This document shows, piece by piece, positions 1 to 10,924 of a stretch of DNA of 64,000 nucleotides. The translations under genes and the position numbers were made by a program. This DNA comes from Branchiostoma floridae (lineage: Eukaryota; Chordata; Leptocardii; Amphioxiformes; Branchiostomatidae). The DNA is taken from positions 7,366,382-7,430,381 of the forward strand of contig NC_049988.1 of the NCBI RefSeq assembly GCF_000003815.2. Direction: 5' to 3'. How positions within the stretch are numbered: the stretch's first letter is position 1; each line of letters opens with the position of its first letter. The notes under the pieces were generated by a model, which saw nothing but the letters and a program-made list of their open reading frames with translations, ran no database searches and was not told the DNA's origin.

Positions 1-22
1 ACAGTATTTCCAAACCCAAGTC

Positions 23-270
23 TCACCTTTTCCCTAACTTTGCCCGCGGCATGACGGGTGTGGCAGCCTCGTAGTGTCCTTCGGGCGGGCTGAGGTTGTT
101 CATGCCGGGCACGCCCAGACCTGCGGGGGAGCCAGCGTGAAGACGGGACTCCACGCGAGCCCGCGGCATGACGGGGCTGGCCTGCTCATACACGTGAGGC
201 GCGGTGGGGGGAACCAGGCTGTTGTTGTTGTTGATTGTTTCCTCTCGTACCTCATCTGCATTGGCATAAC
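23..270 (-). CDS. FN3 receptor exon 7: third and fourth tail motifs and possible stop
   Basis: Acceptor CCCAACCACAG. Contains HVYEQASPVMPRAR and HYEAATPVMPRAK and ends LGKR-TGA. The sequence AAAAG|GTGAGA at 27/26 is also a consensus donor, so splicing could bypass this stop and continue to the left of the window. Confidence 0.7.
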
Positions 271-3200
271 CTGTGGTTGGGAATAGAAAATTAGAAGTAG
301 AATATTTTCCAACTGAGCTCAATGCTGTGAAAGATTTACACTTCCAAAATCTGCTTCCAAGGGTTACACTACTAGGAGAATAAGTGCCTAGGTATAAGTT
401 TTACAGAATACAAACAAACTCAATATTTGTGCGATGCACTGCAGAGAAACATACAACTTTTGCAAATTCATACATCCGCTACCAAAAACATACAAATTTT
501 ACAGATTTGATACAAGTTTTATGGAATACATCATACATGTGATCCTTACTATAAATCAAGGACGGTACGAATTCCAGAAAATTCATATGTTTTTCAATTT
601 TTTTTGTAGGAATTCTGTAAAAATTTGTTTGAATACCACTGAAGACGGTGCATGCTAAATGTATATGTATGAGGGTGTAAGTGCCTCCTTATCAGAATAT
701 ACATGTAAAACTGTTTTTTTGTCATTTTGTTTGACCTTCTATGGACCACGTACCTGACTTGTGCCAGCCCTCGGTGGTTTCGTACCCGGAGTCTGCCGGC
801 TCGTTGGCAGTGACCTTGGCGGCACGGGTGAGGACAGGGCTCGCTGCCTCGTAGTGATGCTCCTCCGGGCGCAGGAAATCTGTAGGCAGACATGGCACAA
901 CATTAGTCACTCTCAGATTATGTACTACTATTAATAATGTAGTATAAAAACACATGTTACTACTTGACTGTACAAAGTGATAAGCCTGGTTCTCTCTGTA
1001 GTCAACATGTACCCCTTTTTTGTATACTCGGGCTGGGCTGGATATCATTTGATACAGGTGTTACTGGACTGGACTGGGTAATATACCCACATGCCATATC
1101 ACCTGGGGTTCTGCTTGTGTCATTGGCTGTGTCATACACAATGCCGCGCTATTGAAAATTCAAATACCAGATTCTAACTTTGGACCTATGGCTGTTGTTA
1201 CGCTTTTTTGTTAGACACCAAATTTCTCAACTTCCCTTAAAATCCCGGTGCCCTCAATATTGCAAAATTATAACATTAAAATTACAAATTTGTATTACTA
1301 CTGTACTACAGAATTGTTTCAATCGCAACTTGAATTTCAAACACTGAAAAAAAAACACTCCTTTTTCATCCTATCATCCAGTCCCCCAAAAAATTACTGA
1401 ATTTAGAGTAGCGTACCGCCCCTGTTGTCAGTCCCGTTGCCCGTGTTGCGCGCTGCCCGCGGCATGACAGGGCTGGCCGACTCGTACTCTGGCTCCTCCT
1501 GTAGGGGGGCCAGGGCTGTACGGTTCAGCAGGGGGGTGGAGTTAGGGGGGCGACTGGCTCCCATCTGACCCCCTCCCAGTCCACTCTGGTCGGGCACAAC
1601 GATCGTCGGGATCTCGCGCCCTGGAAAAATATTATGTGTGTTTTGGAAATCTTGAAAATTTTGTTTTTATAGTGATCTCTCTAACGTGAAATTATGACAC
1701 GGTGAATATTTGTCACTGCTATTGCTGTACTATAGAATTGTTTCAACTATAAATTTCAGTCACAGTGAAAACCTCCTTCCCTCAGCAAAATTAAGTCTTC
1801 TAAAATGAATAAATTCACAGTATTTTGTGTATTGTGGTATCTGCACTTGATTAGTTGATGTACATGATTAAAATTTCATTGTTACTCAAACACAGGCAGG
1901 GTTCGAAATACACATACTTAACTTGCAATTTGCATGTAATTTTTGAGATTTGCACGTAAAAATATTCTGAACTTGCAATCTTGCATGTTGAAAATACCTG
2001 GCCTATAGTAAAAATACTGAGGCCACGGTGCCTTTGCCAGGGATCGTCACCAGTCGTCAGTAGGTGTTACAAATAATCGAATTGGGCTTTGCTGCAAACT
2101 TACATGATGATTATGTGGATATCATTCCAAAATTTCAAGTTTTGTCTATATTTTCATGTGCCGATTTCTGTCCGCCAAAATTGACAGAATGGGCAAATTT
2201 GTCCTGAGCAGCAAAATTCCGCCAAAGGACGGAATGATGGAAGCTGGCTAAATCATTGTAGTATAGGATAGACTAGATGTATTTTGCATGTAGATTTTTC
2301 AAATTGCACGTAAGATTTTTGCCAACTTACAATTTTGCATGTAGCAAAAAAAAAGTATTTCGATCCCTGACAGTCATGTACATGCTGATCAGCCCCTCCA
2401 GCTCTGCCCTGCCACTTGCTACATTATATAATTGAACACCAATGGGTGTCTGCTACTTTACCAGTAACCATGGCATGGTGACTACTCTGGTCCAGGTCAT
2501 TGACCTTATTTATTCGAAGAAGAAGAGGAGGAAAGAGAAATGGAGCAAAAATAATATGTTTCCCTTCCACGAAGGTTATCACAGTAAGCTTCATGGGTAA
2601 ATAAGAAGTATGATGTACCCATGATCATGTGCCCGTTGTGTTGCTGCTGCTCTCTGCGCCGCTGGTTGAGGCGTTTGGGCCGGAGGTAGATCTTGCTGCG
2701 ATCGCAGCACTTGTATATACAGATACCCAGGATGCTGCTGATCAGGGTGGTGGCTGTTGCCGTGGCAATGATGCTGGAAACGAAAACAGACGAGTTTTGA
2801 ATTTGGCACTGTTATCCACAAGAAAAGATAAGCAGGTTTGATGTTGTGTCTAGCTCCATTTCTGTAGCGTTTGATTAGCACTTATGTTCTACTCTTTCCC
2901 ACACTCTTTCCCATACCTGTGTGCTTTGTGCTAAAAATTGAAGCAGAGAAAAAAGCATTTTTGTTGGTGTGATCTGCGACAAGTGCGCTTCCCACAAGGT
3001 TATCACAGCAGTCTTTAATAAGATAGTCTACAGATGCACATTCTACAGATATGTTGTTGGCATCCATCTGTCTCGGAAGACAATGGTAGGCAGACAGTTA
3101 CTCGCTGTCTGCCAGGCCTGCACATGACTTTTTAAGGTGAAGGAGGCTTGTGCACTTCCTTCTCCACCCTCTCGTCTACTGGCACACTAAGTCCCACGGG

Positions 3201-6200
3201 GACAAGAATACAGATATACAGGACTCAAAAAAGTCTATAACCGGTCAAATGATGCACATGTTGCTGTTGAGTATTAGAACATTGCCAAACACACAGTTTC
3301 TTTTTATGAAGCCAAATTTTGGAAAGAATTGTTAAGAACAAAGAACAGGGCTAAGGTATGCCTACCTTTGCCAGTGGAGCGGGATATAAGAGCTGACATC
3401 GTTGCCTGGTGCCTTGGTGGTCACTGCTTGGCAGCTTGGGTTGTCCTGGCCTTTGGAGTGATCACAACCCAACAGCAGGCAAACTGGAAGAAGAGGTGTA
3501 TTTGAGAAAGTGTAGGAATGATACAAGTCTGAGAATGGATGATGTTACATTGCATTGTTGTATTTTAGAGATTAGATGGATATTTACTATAGATGATATT
3601 TTAGATGGATTTTAGAGACTGTGGGTGGAGTAGCGTTCTTAAATTGCGGTCGTTTGACATCCACACCTGCGAACGGGATCGGTCGTTTGACGTTAAACAG
3701 TGATGTTAACATTTGTTCGTAGGTGCGGTGTTCGAACTGTTTGAATGTTTGAAATAAACAAGAGTTTAGTTCCTGGTCAAAATATGTCCATTATTAAGAT
3801 ATCTGTTGGTTACCAAATGGTAGCCTGTACACAGGGGTCTAGCCAGTGTCCGTTTTTCCGTCAATTGACGGAAATTTGCTGCGTCTGACGGAAAAATTTT
3901 AAAACCAATCCGTCAACCTTGACGGACAAAAATCCTTGGTGGAAGCTACAGGCGGCTTGGGGGACGTAAAAGCCACACACTGTTTGTTTTGCTATTGTTA
4001 TGATTGTTGACAATGTGTGTCGGCGCCCTTTCGCATACGATAATCTCATTAAAACCCGTTTTTCAAGGTCTCAGTTCAGTCCTTCTAATTAATTTTCGCG
4101 GTTTTCGCGACGATTGTAATTGGCTGACGGGAAAAAATTTCGAGCTGGCTAAAGCCCTGCCTGTACAGCACAAACTCTTGCCAGCTGGAGCTACAAATAT
4201 AAGAAACTAAGCAGAGGCTAGGCCACTGCGATGGTTACTACCTAGTGTTGTGATAAATATTAAATGTAAGCGGGTTTTAAAGAAATTGTTGTTCCTTGTA
4301 AAGAGGGTACCAAACACCATAGCCCACACAGCAAACACCATGATTACTAAAGTTAACGGAGGTTCGTGTCCTTCCGACTCTTGTTTAGTTTGTGAGAGAA
4401 GGAGAAGGAAACATACCGGTGTATGTAGAGTTAGCCTGCAGCCCAGTGATGAGATGAGAGTTGAGGGTGGGGTTACACTGGGAGATGTAGCGCGGATGGG
4501 TGTGCTGGATGGTCAGGCTCACGTGGCAGCTGGTCTGAGCCATTCGCTGCTGTAGAGGCATCCACTGGAGCTGCATGGTCGTTGAGCGCAGCTCCGCCAC
4601 CTACGGTTAAAAGTCGGCTTCTCTTTCAGATTGATTACAGGCTAGGATTTTATTGTAGGGGGTCGAAATTTCTTATTGACTGAGATTCACCATGCGACGA
4701 ATGCTACAGACACGAGCATTGTAAGGGGAACAGGAGGCATTGACCTTCCATTTTTCGAGGTTTGAGAGAATTTTAAGTTAAAATGGTACATTCTGAGGTA
4801 TCCTGAGGGGAAAATTACTGTCAGTGTATCATATATGACCTAGTGGCATCCCTGGTCAATCAGAGTTTCATACTTGTCAGAGGATCTACTCCCCAGTGTA
4901 AGGATGTTTAGTGCGTCCAATTTCTTATTTTTTTAGAACAGTGTGTTTAGTCAACGTCTGGATGCATGCCTGGCTAAAAGCCAAGTAGGGATGTCCCTGT
5001 AGCTCAACTGGTCGCAGTTGAACCTCTAGTTCTAATTATTAGTCTGTGACCAGACCCTCTGGTCGACAGACTTTTAGTTTTGTCACGTTTACGCGCGTTC
5101 GCAGCTGTATCTGTATGTTCCCGTTGTCTGAATTCTATGTGGTTTGGCAGGTCCTTTGTACTGGGGTTGACGATGATGCACGTGAACTTTTTTTTGCGGC
5201 AGGTGGTTTTATTATGGATTTTATAAAAATAGCACCCCTACAATTTGTTCGTCTTGCGGTGTTTTGGTCCAGATCCTCTGTATGTGGGTCATGGTGTCAT
5301 TGGAATTTGTCAAGCAGATGCGTGGTGTTACCTGATCGTCAAAGTTATTCGCGTTCGCAGCTGTAACTGCATGTTCCCGTTGTCGCATACGTACGTTGTT
5401 TGGCAGGTCATCTGCACTGGGGTTGACGATGATGCACGTTGTTTTTTTTTTGCGGCTGCTGGTTTTATTATGGATTTTATAAAAATATCTCCCCTACAAT
5501 TTGTTCATCTTCTGGTGTATTAGTCCAGATCCCTGTATATGGGTCGTGCTGTAATTGAGATATTGCAAGCAGATGCGTGATGTTCTCTGGTCGTCAATGT
5601 AACCCGCGTTCGCATCTATATCTGCATGTTCCCGTTGTCGCATACGTTTGTGGTTTGGCAGGTTCTCTGCACATAGTTGGACGATGATGCAAGGTGTTTT
5701 ATTTTTTCGGCAGCTGTTTTTATTATGTATGTATTATTTTAGAAATCACCCCTGCAAATTGTACGTTTCACAGTGTATTGGCCCATGTCTGCATATGGTG
5801 CCCGTTGCGGTAATTGGGTATAGTCAAGCAGCTGCGCGATATGTGCATCAATTTTACGCGCGTTTGCTTTCTACCTTTTATTCAACAAGTTTATCCGTAC
5901 TACTTTATGTACCAGCATCATGGACTCCGGGATTCACCCATTAACACTGTGTCATGCTACCTTATGGCTTCACACTAGTTAAAAACTTATCGCACAGTTC
6001 ATCATCAACAGCTGTGTGTTATCGTATGTGGGACATGGGAACCGACATCTAATGTTCCACTAATGACCCTGTCAATCAAATGCCTCCTGTCGCCGTTTGC
6101 AATGAAGCGTGTAAGAATTCTCGTCCCAAATGAAGTTTAGCCATATTATATTCCCGGACTTCGACTAAGAAACATCAAGGTCCTATTCCGTGCTTCATGC

Positions 6201-7340
6201 TTATTACGTCCATAACAGAAACATGTTAATACTTGGTGCGTTTGTCAGTCTGTCTGTCGGTCTTGTAGGTGTGTCTGTGTGTGAATGTGCCTGTGTATTA
6301 GACCATCCGGTTACTTATCGTCACCATATCTTTTAGACTTTGGCCACATGTTATCTCACAATCGGACAATCCATACCTGTTTAGTAAGATTCACATGACA
6401 CAGAAGTATTAAGCAACTTTAGATACAACGATATATCTAATGCCATGAAAAGAATCATATAGGATATAAGCACAACGTCACACACCAAAGAAGACAAAAC
6501 AACCAACATATACCAGACCGACGTCACAGACTATGTTACCTACGGTCACTTGTTTGTAGTTGAAAACAGAAACCCCCAGTTCAATGCTGGGTAGAGTATC
6601 TCTGAGCTGCACCCATCTTTTGGAAGGGACTTAAAATGGGGGTCATGTACAGAAGTGCCACATTAAATGGGAAGGGCTAGCAGCCCCTCCCTGTAACAAT
6701 ATACCTTGTACTTAAAACAAGAAGGAAACATGCCTCCCTACTTGGATCTGAATGAATGAACAAATGAACACAGAACTCTACTACAATGTAGTACTATAGC
6801 TCTCCAATCATTTGGATCTGAAATGATATTTCATAGGTCCTCTTTAAAAACATCGTAACTGTCCATAGAGCCATTGTTACACAGCAGAAAAATAGAAAAT
6901 ACACGACAAATCTGCAAGCTCAAATGGACATTTTCGGCATGCACATCACCTCCCAATGTTTGCAGGTCATCAAGGACCTAACAATGTGGTACAATAGTTT
7001 TTTAGGAAAAGATATGCTTGACTCTCAATTTTAAGATTTTGTAACCTTCTTGCAATGAAGAAATTGGGTAACAGTTGTTGACATTGTAATGCTTTCTTTA
7101 GACTAGCTGTACAATTCTCCTGATCGTTCATTTTATATTAGATTGAGACATAAAATGCATTTCTCATGGTTAATCCCTCTTCGTTCTCAAATGATGAAAG
7201 GAGCAGCTTACCTCAAAGTTCAAGTAGGCACATCCTCCAGTTAGTTCCCATCCATGTGCCGCAAACGTGCCTCCGCAAAATACCAAAACCAGGCAGAATG
7301 CCGCCAGGAGAGTCCTCTCCTGTTGTTTTCTGGTCCGCAT
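23..7340 (-). CDS. Single-pass receptor-like protein with one FN3 domain and repeated YExAxPVxxRA cytoplasmic motifs (7 exons)
   Basis: Seen: seven exons at 7340-7212, 4600-4417, 3483-3366, 2773-2619, 1620-1417, 879-754 and 270-23, all with AG acceptors and GT donors, join in frame to 387 codons plus TGA. In order: signal peptide (about residues 1-28, hydrophobic LLAAFCLVLVFCGG), a fibronectin-III-like domain (about 38-130: STTMQLQW opening, SHLITGLQANSTYTV near the end), a transmembrane helix (about 145-164) followed by KCC and basic residues, then a roughly 220-residue cytoplasmic tail. The tail carries four YE-x-A-[ST]-P-V-x-x-R-A motifs at Tyr 241, 273, 333 and 372. Inference: a type I receptor or adhesion protein whose tyrosine motifs could bind SH2 or similar domains. 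The family is not recognised. The terminal TGA overlaps a good splice donor, so the tail may extend beyond the window. Confidence 0.75.
754..879 (-). CDS. FN3 receptor exon 6: second tail motif
   Basis: Symmetric phase-1 exon, acceptor TGCCTACAG, donor GTACGT. Contains HHYEAASPVLTRAAK and a further acidic tyrosine site, DSGYETTEG. Confidence 0.75.
1417..1620 (-). CDS. FN3 receptor exon 5: first cytoplasmic YExAxPVMPRA motif
   Basis: Acceptor TTTTTCCAG and donor GTACGC, phase 1 at both ends. The Pro/Gly-rich 67-codon segment contains EYESASPVMPRAA. This exon and the next are both symmetric phase-1 exons, so either could be skipped or duplicated without a frameshift. Confidence 0.75.
1897..2369. 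mobile_element. hAT-like non-autonomous element, TTCGAAATAC-ended family, copy 1
   Basis: Starts CAGGGTTCGAAATAC and ends GTATTTCGATCCCTG, an inverted pair with CAGGG/CCCTG tips as in many hAT elements. The inside is full of ACTTGCAATTTGCATGTA-like units. No clean 8-bp target duplication was found. It sits in receptor intron 4. A related copy is at 22167-22929. Confidence 0.6.
2619..2773 (-). CDS. FN3 receptor exon 4: transmembrane helix and basic juxtamembrane segment
   Basis: Acceptor TTTCCAG. Encodes IIATATATTLISSILGICIY, a 20-residue hydrophobic helix, then KCCDRSKIYLRPKRLNQRRR. The basic residues just after the helix (positive-inside rule) place the C-terminus in the cytosol. The paired cysteines are possible palmitoylation sites (inference). 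Confidence 0.75.
3366..3483 (-). CDS. FN3 receptor exon 3: end of FN3 domain and juxtamembrane stalk
   Basis: Acceptor CTTCTTCCAG and donor GTAGGC, phase 1 in and 2 out. Encodes VCLLLGCDHSKGQDNPSCQA and then a short stalk. The VCLLLGC strand completes the FN3 fold. Confidence 0.75.
3832..4159. mobile_element. hAT-type MITE with 8-bp target duplication CCTGTACA
   Basis: The element starts CAGGGGTCTAGCCAG and ends CTGGCTAAAGCCCTG and is flanked on both sides by CCTGTACA (3824-3831 and 4160-4167). It lies in receptor intron 2. An opposite-orientation relative is at 31585-31923. Eight-base duplications and CAGGG tips are hallmarks of the hAT superfamily. Confidence 0.85.
4417..4600 (-). CDS. FN3 receptor exon 2: core of the fibronectin-III-like domain
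   Basis: Acceptor CCGTAG precedes 61 codons starting VAELRSTTMQLQW, with two cysteines and the LITGLQANSTYT stretch typical of FN3 F-strand regions. Donor GTATGT, phase 1. The assignment rests on the W...L...Y pattern, not on a database search. Confidence 0.75.
4638..4983. mobile_element. Degenerate copy of the CAGGCTTTTAGC hAT MITE family
   Basis: Similar over most of its length to the elements at 11718-12081 and 17562-17915 (shared GGTATCCTGAGG-type, CCCTGGTCAATCAGAGTTTCAT and CTGGCTAAAAGCC blocks). Its left end is eroded and no target duplication is visible. It lies in receptor intron 1. Confidence 0.7.
5095..5870. repeat. Three tandem units of about 255 bp
   Basis: GCGTTCGCAGCTGTA-like starts recur at 5095, 5351, 5606 and, as a partial unit, 5859. 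Each unit carries GGTTTGGCAGGT, GACGATGATGCACG and ATTATGGATTTTATAAAA blocks. Unit divergence rises to the right. It lies within receptor intron 1. Confidence 0.85.
5871..7211. other. Remainder of receptor intron 1: no feature recognised
   Basis: AT-rich sequence without a convincing exon, repeat family or RNA on either strand. Confidence 0.5.
7212..7340 (-). CDS. FN3 receptor exon 1: start codon and signal peptide
   Basis: ATG at 7340 gives 43 codons with a basic start (MRTRKQQER) and a hydrophobic core typical of a secretory signal, then AHGWELTGGCAYLNFE. The exon ends GAG with donor GTAAGC in phase 0. A TATA box lies about 105 bases upstream. Confidence 0.75.
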
Positions 7341-7444
7341 TGTAGTTTTCTCGTGTGTAAATCAATTTTAAGCCGACCAAGGTCCCTCTTGGCGGGAAAT
7401 TTCTGTTAACGTTTTGATCACCGCGAGAAAGACTTAAAACACAC

Positions 7445-7452
7445 CTTTTATA
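7445..7452 (-). promoter_or_regulatory. TATA box of the FN3 receptor gene
   Basis: The minus strand reads TATAAAAG about 105 bases upstream of the predicted ATG. A start site near 7420 would give a short 5' UTR. Match to consensus only. Confidence 0.5.
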
Positions 7453-8137
7453 ACGTTGTTTTCTGGCTTACTTGGTGTTCTGAAAATATTTTTCAGAAAC
7501 GGTTTGCAGGATGTGCGTCACTTGCACGTAAGATGCACGCAGACCTATCTTCCTCCACCCAATATGTAAATGAATCAATCCTCTTTTTCGTGTCACGTTT
7601 TTGGAAACAAACGCCGCATGGATGGCTTCCACATCTCTTCGTTTTTCCAGTCCGTGTACCGTTGTTTCTAACGCGATGTCACAGCGATGTTTTCCTGAAA
7701 TCCTCGTTTAGACGATGGGCTTAGGTTTCTTCAAAGTGTGGAGATACTAGCACCAATGCAGCACGTACGCTCCCAGGAAAATGTAAAACACTTGCCAGAA
7801 AATTTATTCATTGTCTGTGTGACTACCAGGAAAGGTATGCATTGGTGTAAAATGAATGTATTAATCATGAAACAACAGGCCCACCTAGCAACACTGACGT
7901 CATACGTGCTGTTTTGCAACAACCAAATTAAATGTGTTTAGCTTTTTTTTTTGACAGGCCCTTTTAATTCTTGTGTAGTGAAGAATTCGCCTCGACCCTC
8001 GAAAATGTAATTTGTGACCAGAAAATTTCAGGACTTGCTTATTTGGTATGAAAAATGTTTATGTCTTTGCTAGTTGAACAAAGTCACCAGCATAGAAATA
8101 ATAAATGTGAGGCTATCCTCAAGGTTTCCTGTGGTAT

Positions 8138-8600
8138 GGCCACGTTGATTTGATTACATTATCATCTGCACGTGCATCAATTTTTTGGCTGTTTCAAAAA
8201 AAAAGTTTGCAGCCACACAACGCAGCTACAAAATAAGCAAATATTTGCCATGGATTGAAAAAAACTTATTGCCAATGTACGACGATGTAGGTTAGACATT
8301 CAGGTAATAAGGTACGCCAAAAAGTAGTTACTCAAGCAACTGGATATGATTTTGTGTTCCACTGTCATGGAATTCAACATCGATCAAAAAAGATGTGAAA
8401 TTACCAAAATGAAGAATTCGTTGTTAGGTGTACCATATGCTGTGTATTCAATCATTTGTTCAACCTTCTTGATCACTTAGTTTCATAATGAAAGCAACTT
8501 TTTTGGGAGGGTGAAACTTTCATTTTATTCACACACTCGCAATCTCATCGGTTTTGGGGTTCCTAGAGGATGTCATCCATATAATCAAATTAACGTGGCC
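8138..8600. mobile_element. Short TIR element with GGCCACGTT ends
   Basis: The left end GGCCACGTTGATTTGATTA matches the inverted right end with one mismatch over 19 bases. A copy of the AGTTACTCAAGCAACTGG motif lies inside at about 8327. TA dinucleotides near both ends hint at a mariner-type insertion, but this is not secure. Confidence 0.55.
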
Positions 8601-8897
8601 TAAGTTGATAAAATTTTCATTGCCTTGCTCTCTTTGCAAATAGGGTAGTTAGCCCTAGATGCCCTACAGTTTGCAAAATAAAATTTCCCTTTTTTGTAGC
8701 CTCAGTGGTTTTAATTGTGGCAGAGGCCCTCCACTGTGAATATGTATTTGCATATAAATTTGGTAGTTTGTTGACATAAAAATGTGGCTTTTTCATGTAT
8801 GGTATTAATACAGTAACAATAACATTAACAATACCTTCAATCCCTTGACTATGTTCTCACAAAAAACATTGTACAAAACACACTAGTAACAGACTAA

Positions 8898-9345
8898 CAC
8901 TCACAAACGAACCTATTTGTATCAGTAGGCAACTGCGTTCGGTCAACAACTTGCATAGTTACAGAACCCGTTTTGCTGCTAAACAATCTTTTCTGTTAGA
9001 GAAACCTAGAACTAACGCACTGATGAAGTGTTTCATGTACAGGGCTGTCAGTGTGTGGAATAACCTTCCAATTGTCATGCAATCCACACAATCCCTGAGA
9101 GTGTTTAAGGATGGTTTGCACAAATACTTCCACCAGTAGTTACAAGCACTGTGCGACAGGATTGTCAATTTTTAAATTATGTATATTGTAAATATGTTAT
9201 TGATTTAGATGTGTTTGTGACTTGTCTAGTTGCCAACCATGTTTGTATAATGTATTGTCTCTGTGAATGAATACCAGGAAGACTAGCGGTGGACCCTAGG
9301 GTCCACCGCTAATGGTTATTCTAATAAAGTTTCAAAGTTTCAAAG
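8898..9345 (+). mobile_element. 5'-truncated CR1/L2-like LINE, 3' end, with 13-bp target duplication
   Basis: The frame from about 8899 to a stop at 9139 encodes the C-terminal tail typical of non-LTR reverse transcriptase proteins (NNLHSYRTRFAAKQ, then AVSVWNNLPIVM and SLRVFKDGLHKYF). The 3' end has AATAAAG followed by two TTTCAAAG octamers, the short tandem tail style of CR1-type LINEs. AGTAACAGACTAA occurs at 8885-8897 and 9344-9356 as target duplication. The element lies upstream of the visible BRCA1 exons and is inactive because it is truncated. Confidence 0.8.
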
Positions 9346-9360
9346 TAACAGACTAATATC

Positions 9361-9385
9361 AAGGAGGTCCTTTTTCAACCTCCTT
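9361..9385. repeat. AAGGAGGT...AACCTCCTT short hairpin, copy 1
   Basis: An 8-9 bp stem around a T-rich loop. Related hairpins occur at 22071-22096 and 42329-42358. Confidence 0.6.
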
Positions 9386-10818
9386 CTTAATATTAAAAAG
9401 CTTGTGTTTATTATAGCACTGTGTTCCTTTACCTGTACATTCATGGTAACTGTTATGAATTTCCAAGTATCCATTTTCCAGACTTATAAAAGGGATATTA
9501 TTGAGGAGTAGGGTGGGTTAAGAACTTTCTTAAGTAGAGTCCATTCCAAGACACCATGCGGATGTTTGTTGCCATTGTTTAGAATTGATTTTAAAGTTTT
9601 GTAATTATATGTCTAGAACATTTTATTCTTCAGAAATATCTTGAACACTGTTTCAACTCTATAAATATTTCTCTGGTCCTGTAAAACTTTGGAAATATTC
9701 ATGGTGTGGAATTGGATACTTCTAATGGTTTCTAAATAATGATTACAGTATTCTACCATTATTTACCATTTTCTACCATTTTTTGTAAATGGTTCGGTGG
9801 GCTAGGAAGATAGCAATTCACACATCCTTGCAAAGTATGGTTGGGTGCCATGCAACAATGGCCCACCACAAAGGATCCACCAGTGCCCAGCAGTGAAATC
9901 TAAAAATATACAGATGCAGCAATAGGGCTTACTTTTATGGGGGCAATAAACTAATTTTACTATTTGGCAAGGTTTAAAAATATTTGTAAATATTTGTAAA
10001 TGTGAAATAATCACACAGGGGTTTCACAATTATTCTAAATAAAGATATTTTTGTACAGTTACTTTCAAAATGTTTCTAAAACATTCAAAGGAATTCAAAT
10101 AGATGAGTATTTTCTTAGTCAATTTTTGGAAAAGAATTTGATTATTGTGGCTCAGATATTCTTTTATTCAAAATAATTCAGACTAATTATGAATATTGCT
10201 TAAAAACCCTCATGGTGTCTTGGAATGGACTCTAGTATTCCTGCCATTTGCAAGGATGTTTTGTAATGTTTGTATCAACGTGGGGTAGTTGGTTGTTTTG
10301 ATGATTAGGTACAATAGGTACATGAACATGTATGAAGGTTACAGGGTTTAAACTTGGTACGTGGGTGTTTAATTTGGTCAATTTGTTTATTCATCAAAAA
10401 ACTTGAGTTGGCCTGTAACAAAGATACAGCTTACTTGATTGATGTAAAAAAAAACATATATGTGCATATCCACGCACATATACTGTACATGGTATTACAA
10501 TTTTAAAGCACTTGACAAAATGTAAGTTGGTATTTGGTCAGTGTCAGTTCAATCGGTTTGTTTCAATCATTGCTAAAGTCTCTTAAAACATGACAGAATT
10601 GGGACCAGGTCTGGACTTGTCCATATGCACAAATTTACATTTAAGTAATGAAATGATTGACCTTAACTATGTGAAAACAATTTTTATAGGTACATGTACA
10701 GGTATACTTGACATTCAGGTCAGAACCTGTACCTAAACAATATTACTAGTACCTGAGAAAACATAATTTCCTGTCTATTGCTGTCTTTAACTAAGCATTG
10801 ATACTGTGCCCCATGTAG
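9386..10818. other. Region upstream of first visible BRCA1 exon: no exon found
   Basis: AT-rich. I looked for RING-type Cys-x-x-Cys, Cys-x-His-x-x-Cys and Cys-Pro-x-Cys coding patterns next to splice sites in all plus-strand frames, by eye, and found none. Confidence 0.5.
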
Positions 10819-10924
10819 GAAGAAGGAAATGGGGTGCCATCAACTGTACAGGTCCGGAACAGACGAAACATCAGACAAGCCAAGAAGAGGAAAGTTGAGG
10901 AAACTCCTGTTTACATTGAGGAAG
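10819..10924 (+). CDS. BRCA1: BRCA1 visible exon 1: VYIE segment
   Basis: Acceptor CCCCATGTAG, donor GTGTGT, phase 0 in and 1 out. It corresponds to the human exon ending TSVYIELG. The basic stretch [10 protein letters not shown] is a possible nuclear localisation signal. Confidence 0.88.

Noticed and set aside
5046-5944. Three plus-strand frames of 92-106 codons as a gene family
   Set aside because: They are shadows of the 255-bp tandem repeat, whose period of 253-256 shifts frame between units; no splice logic or domain.
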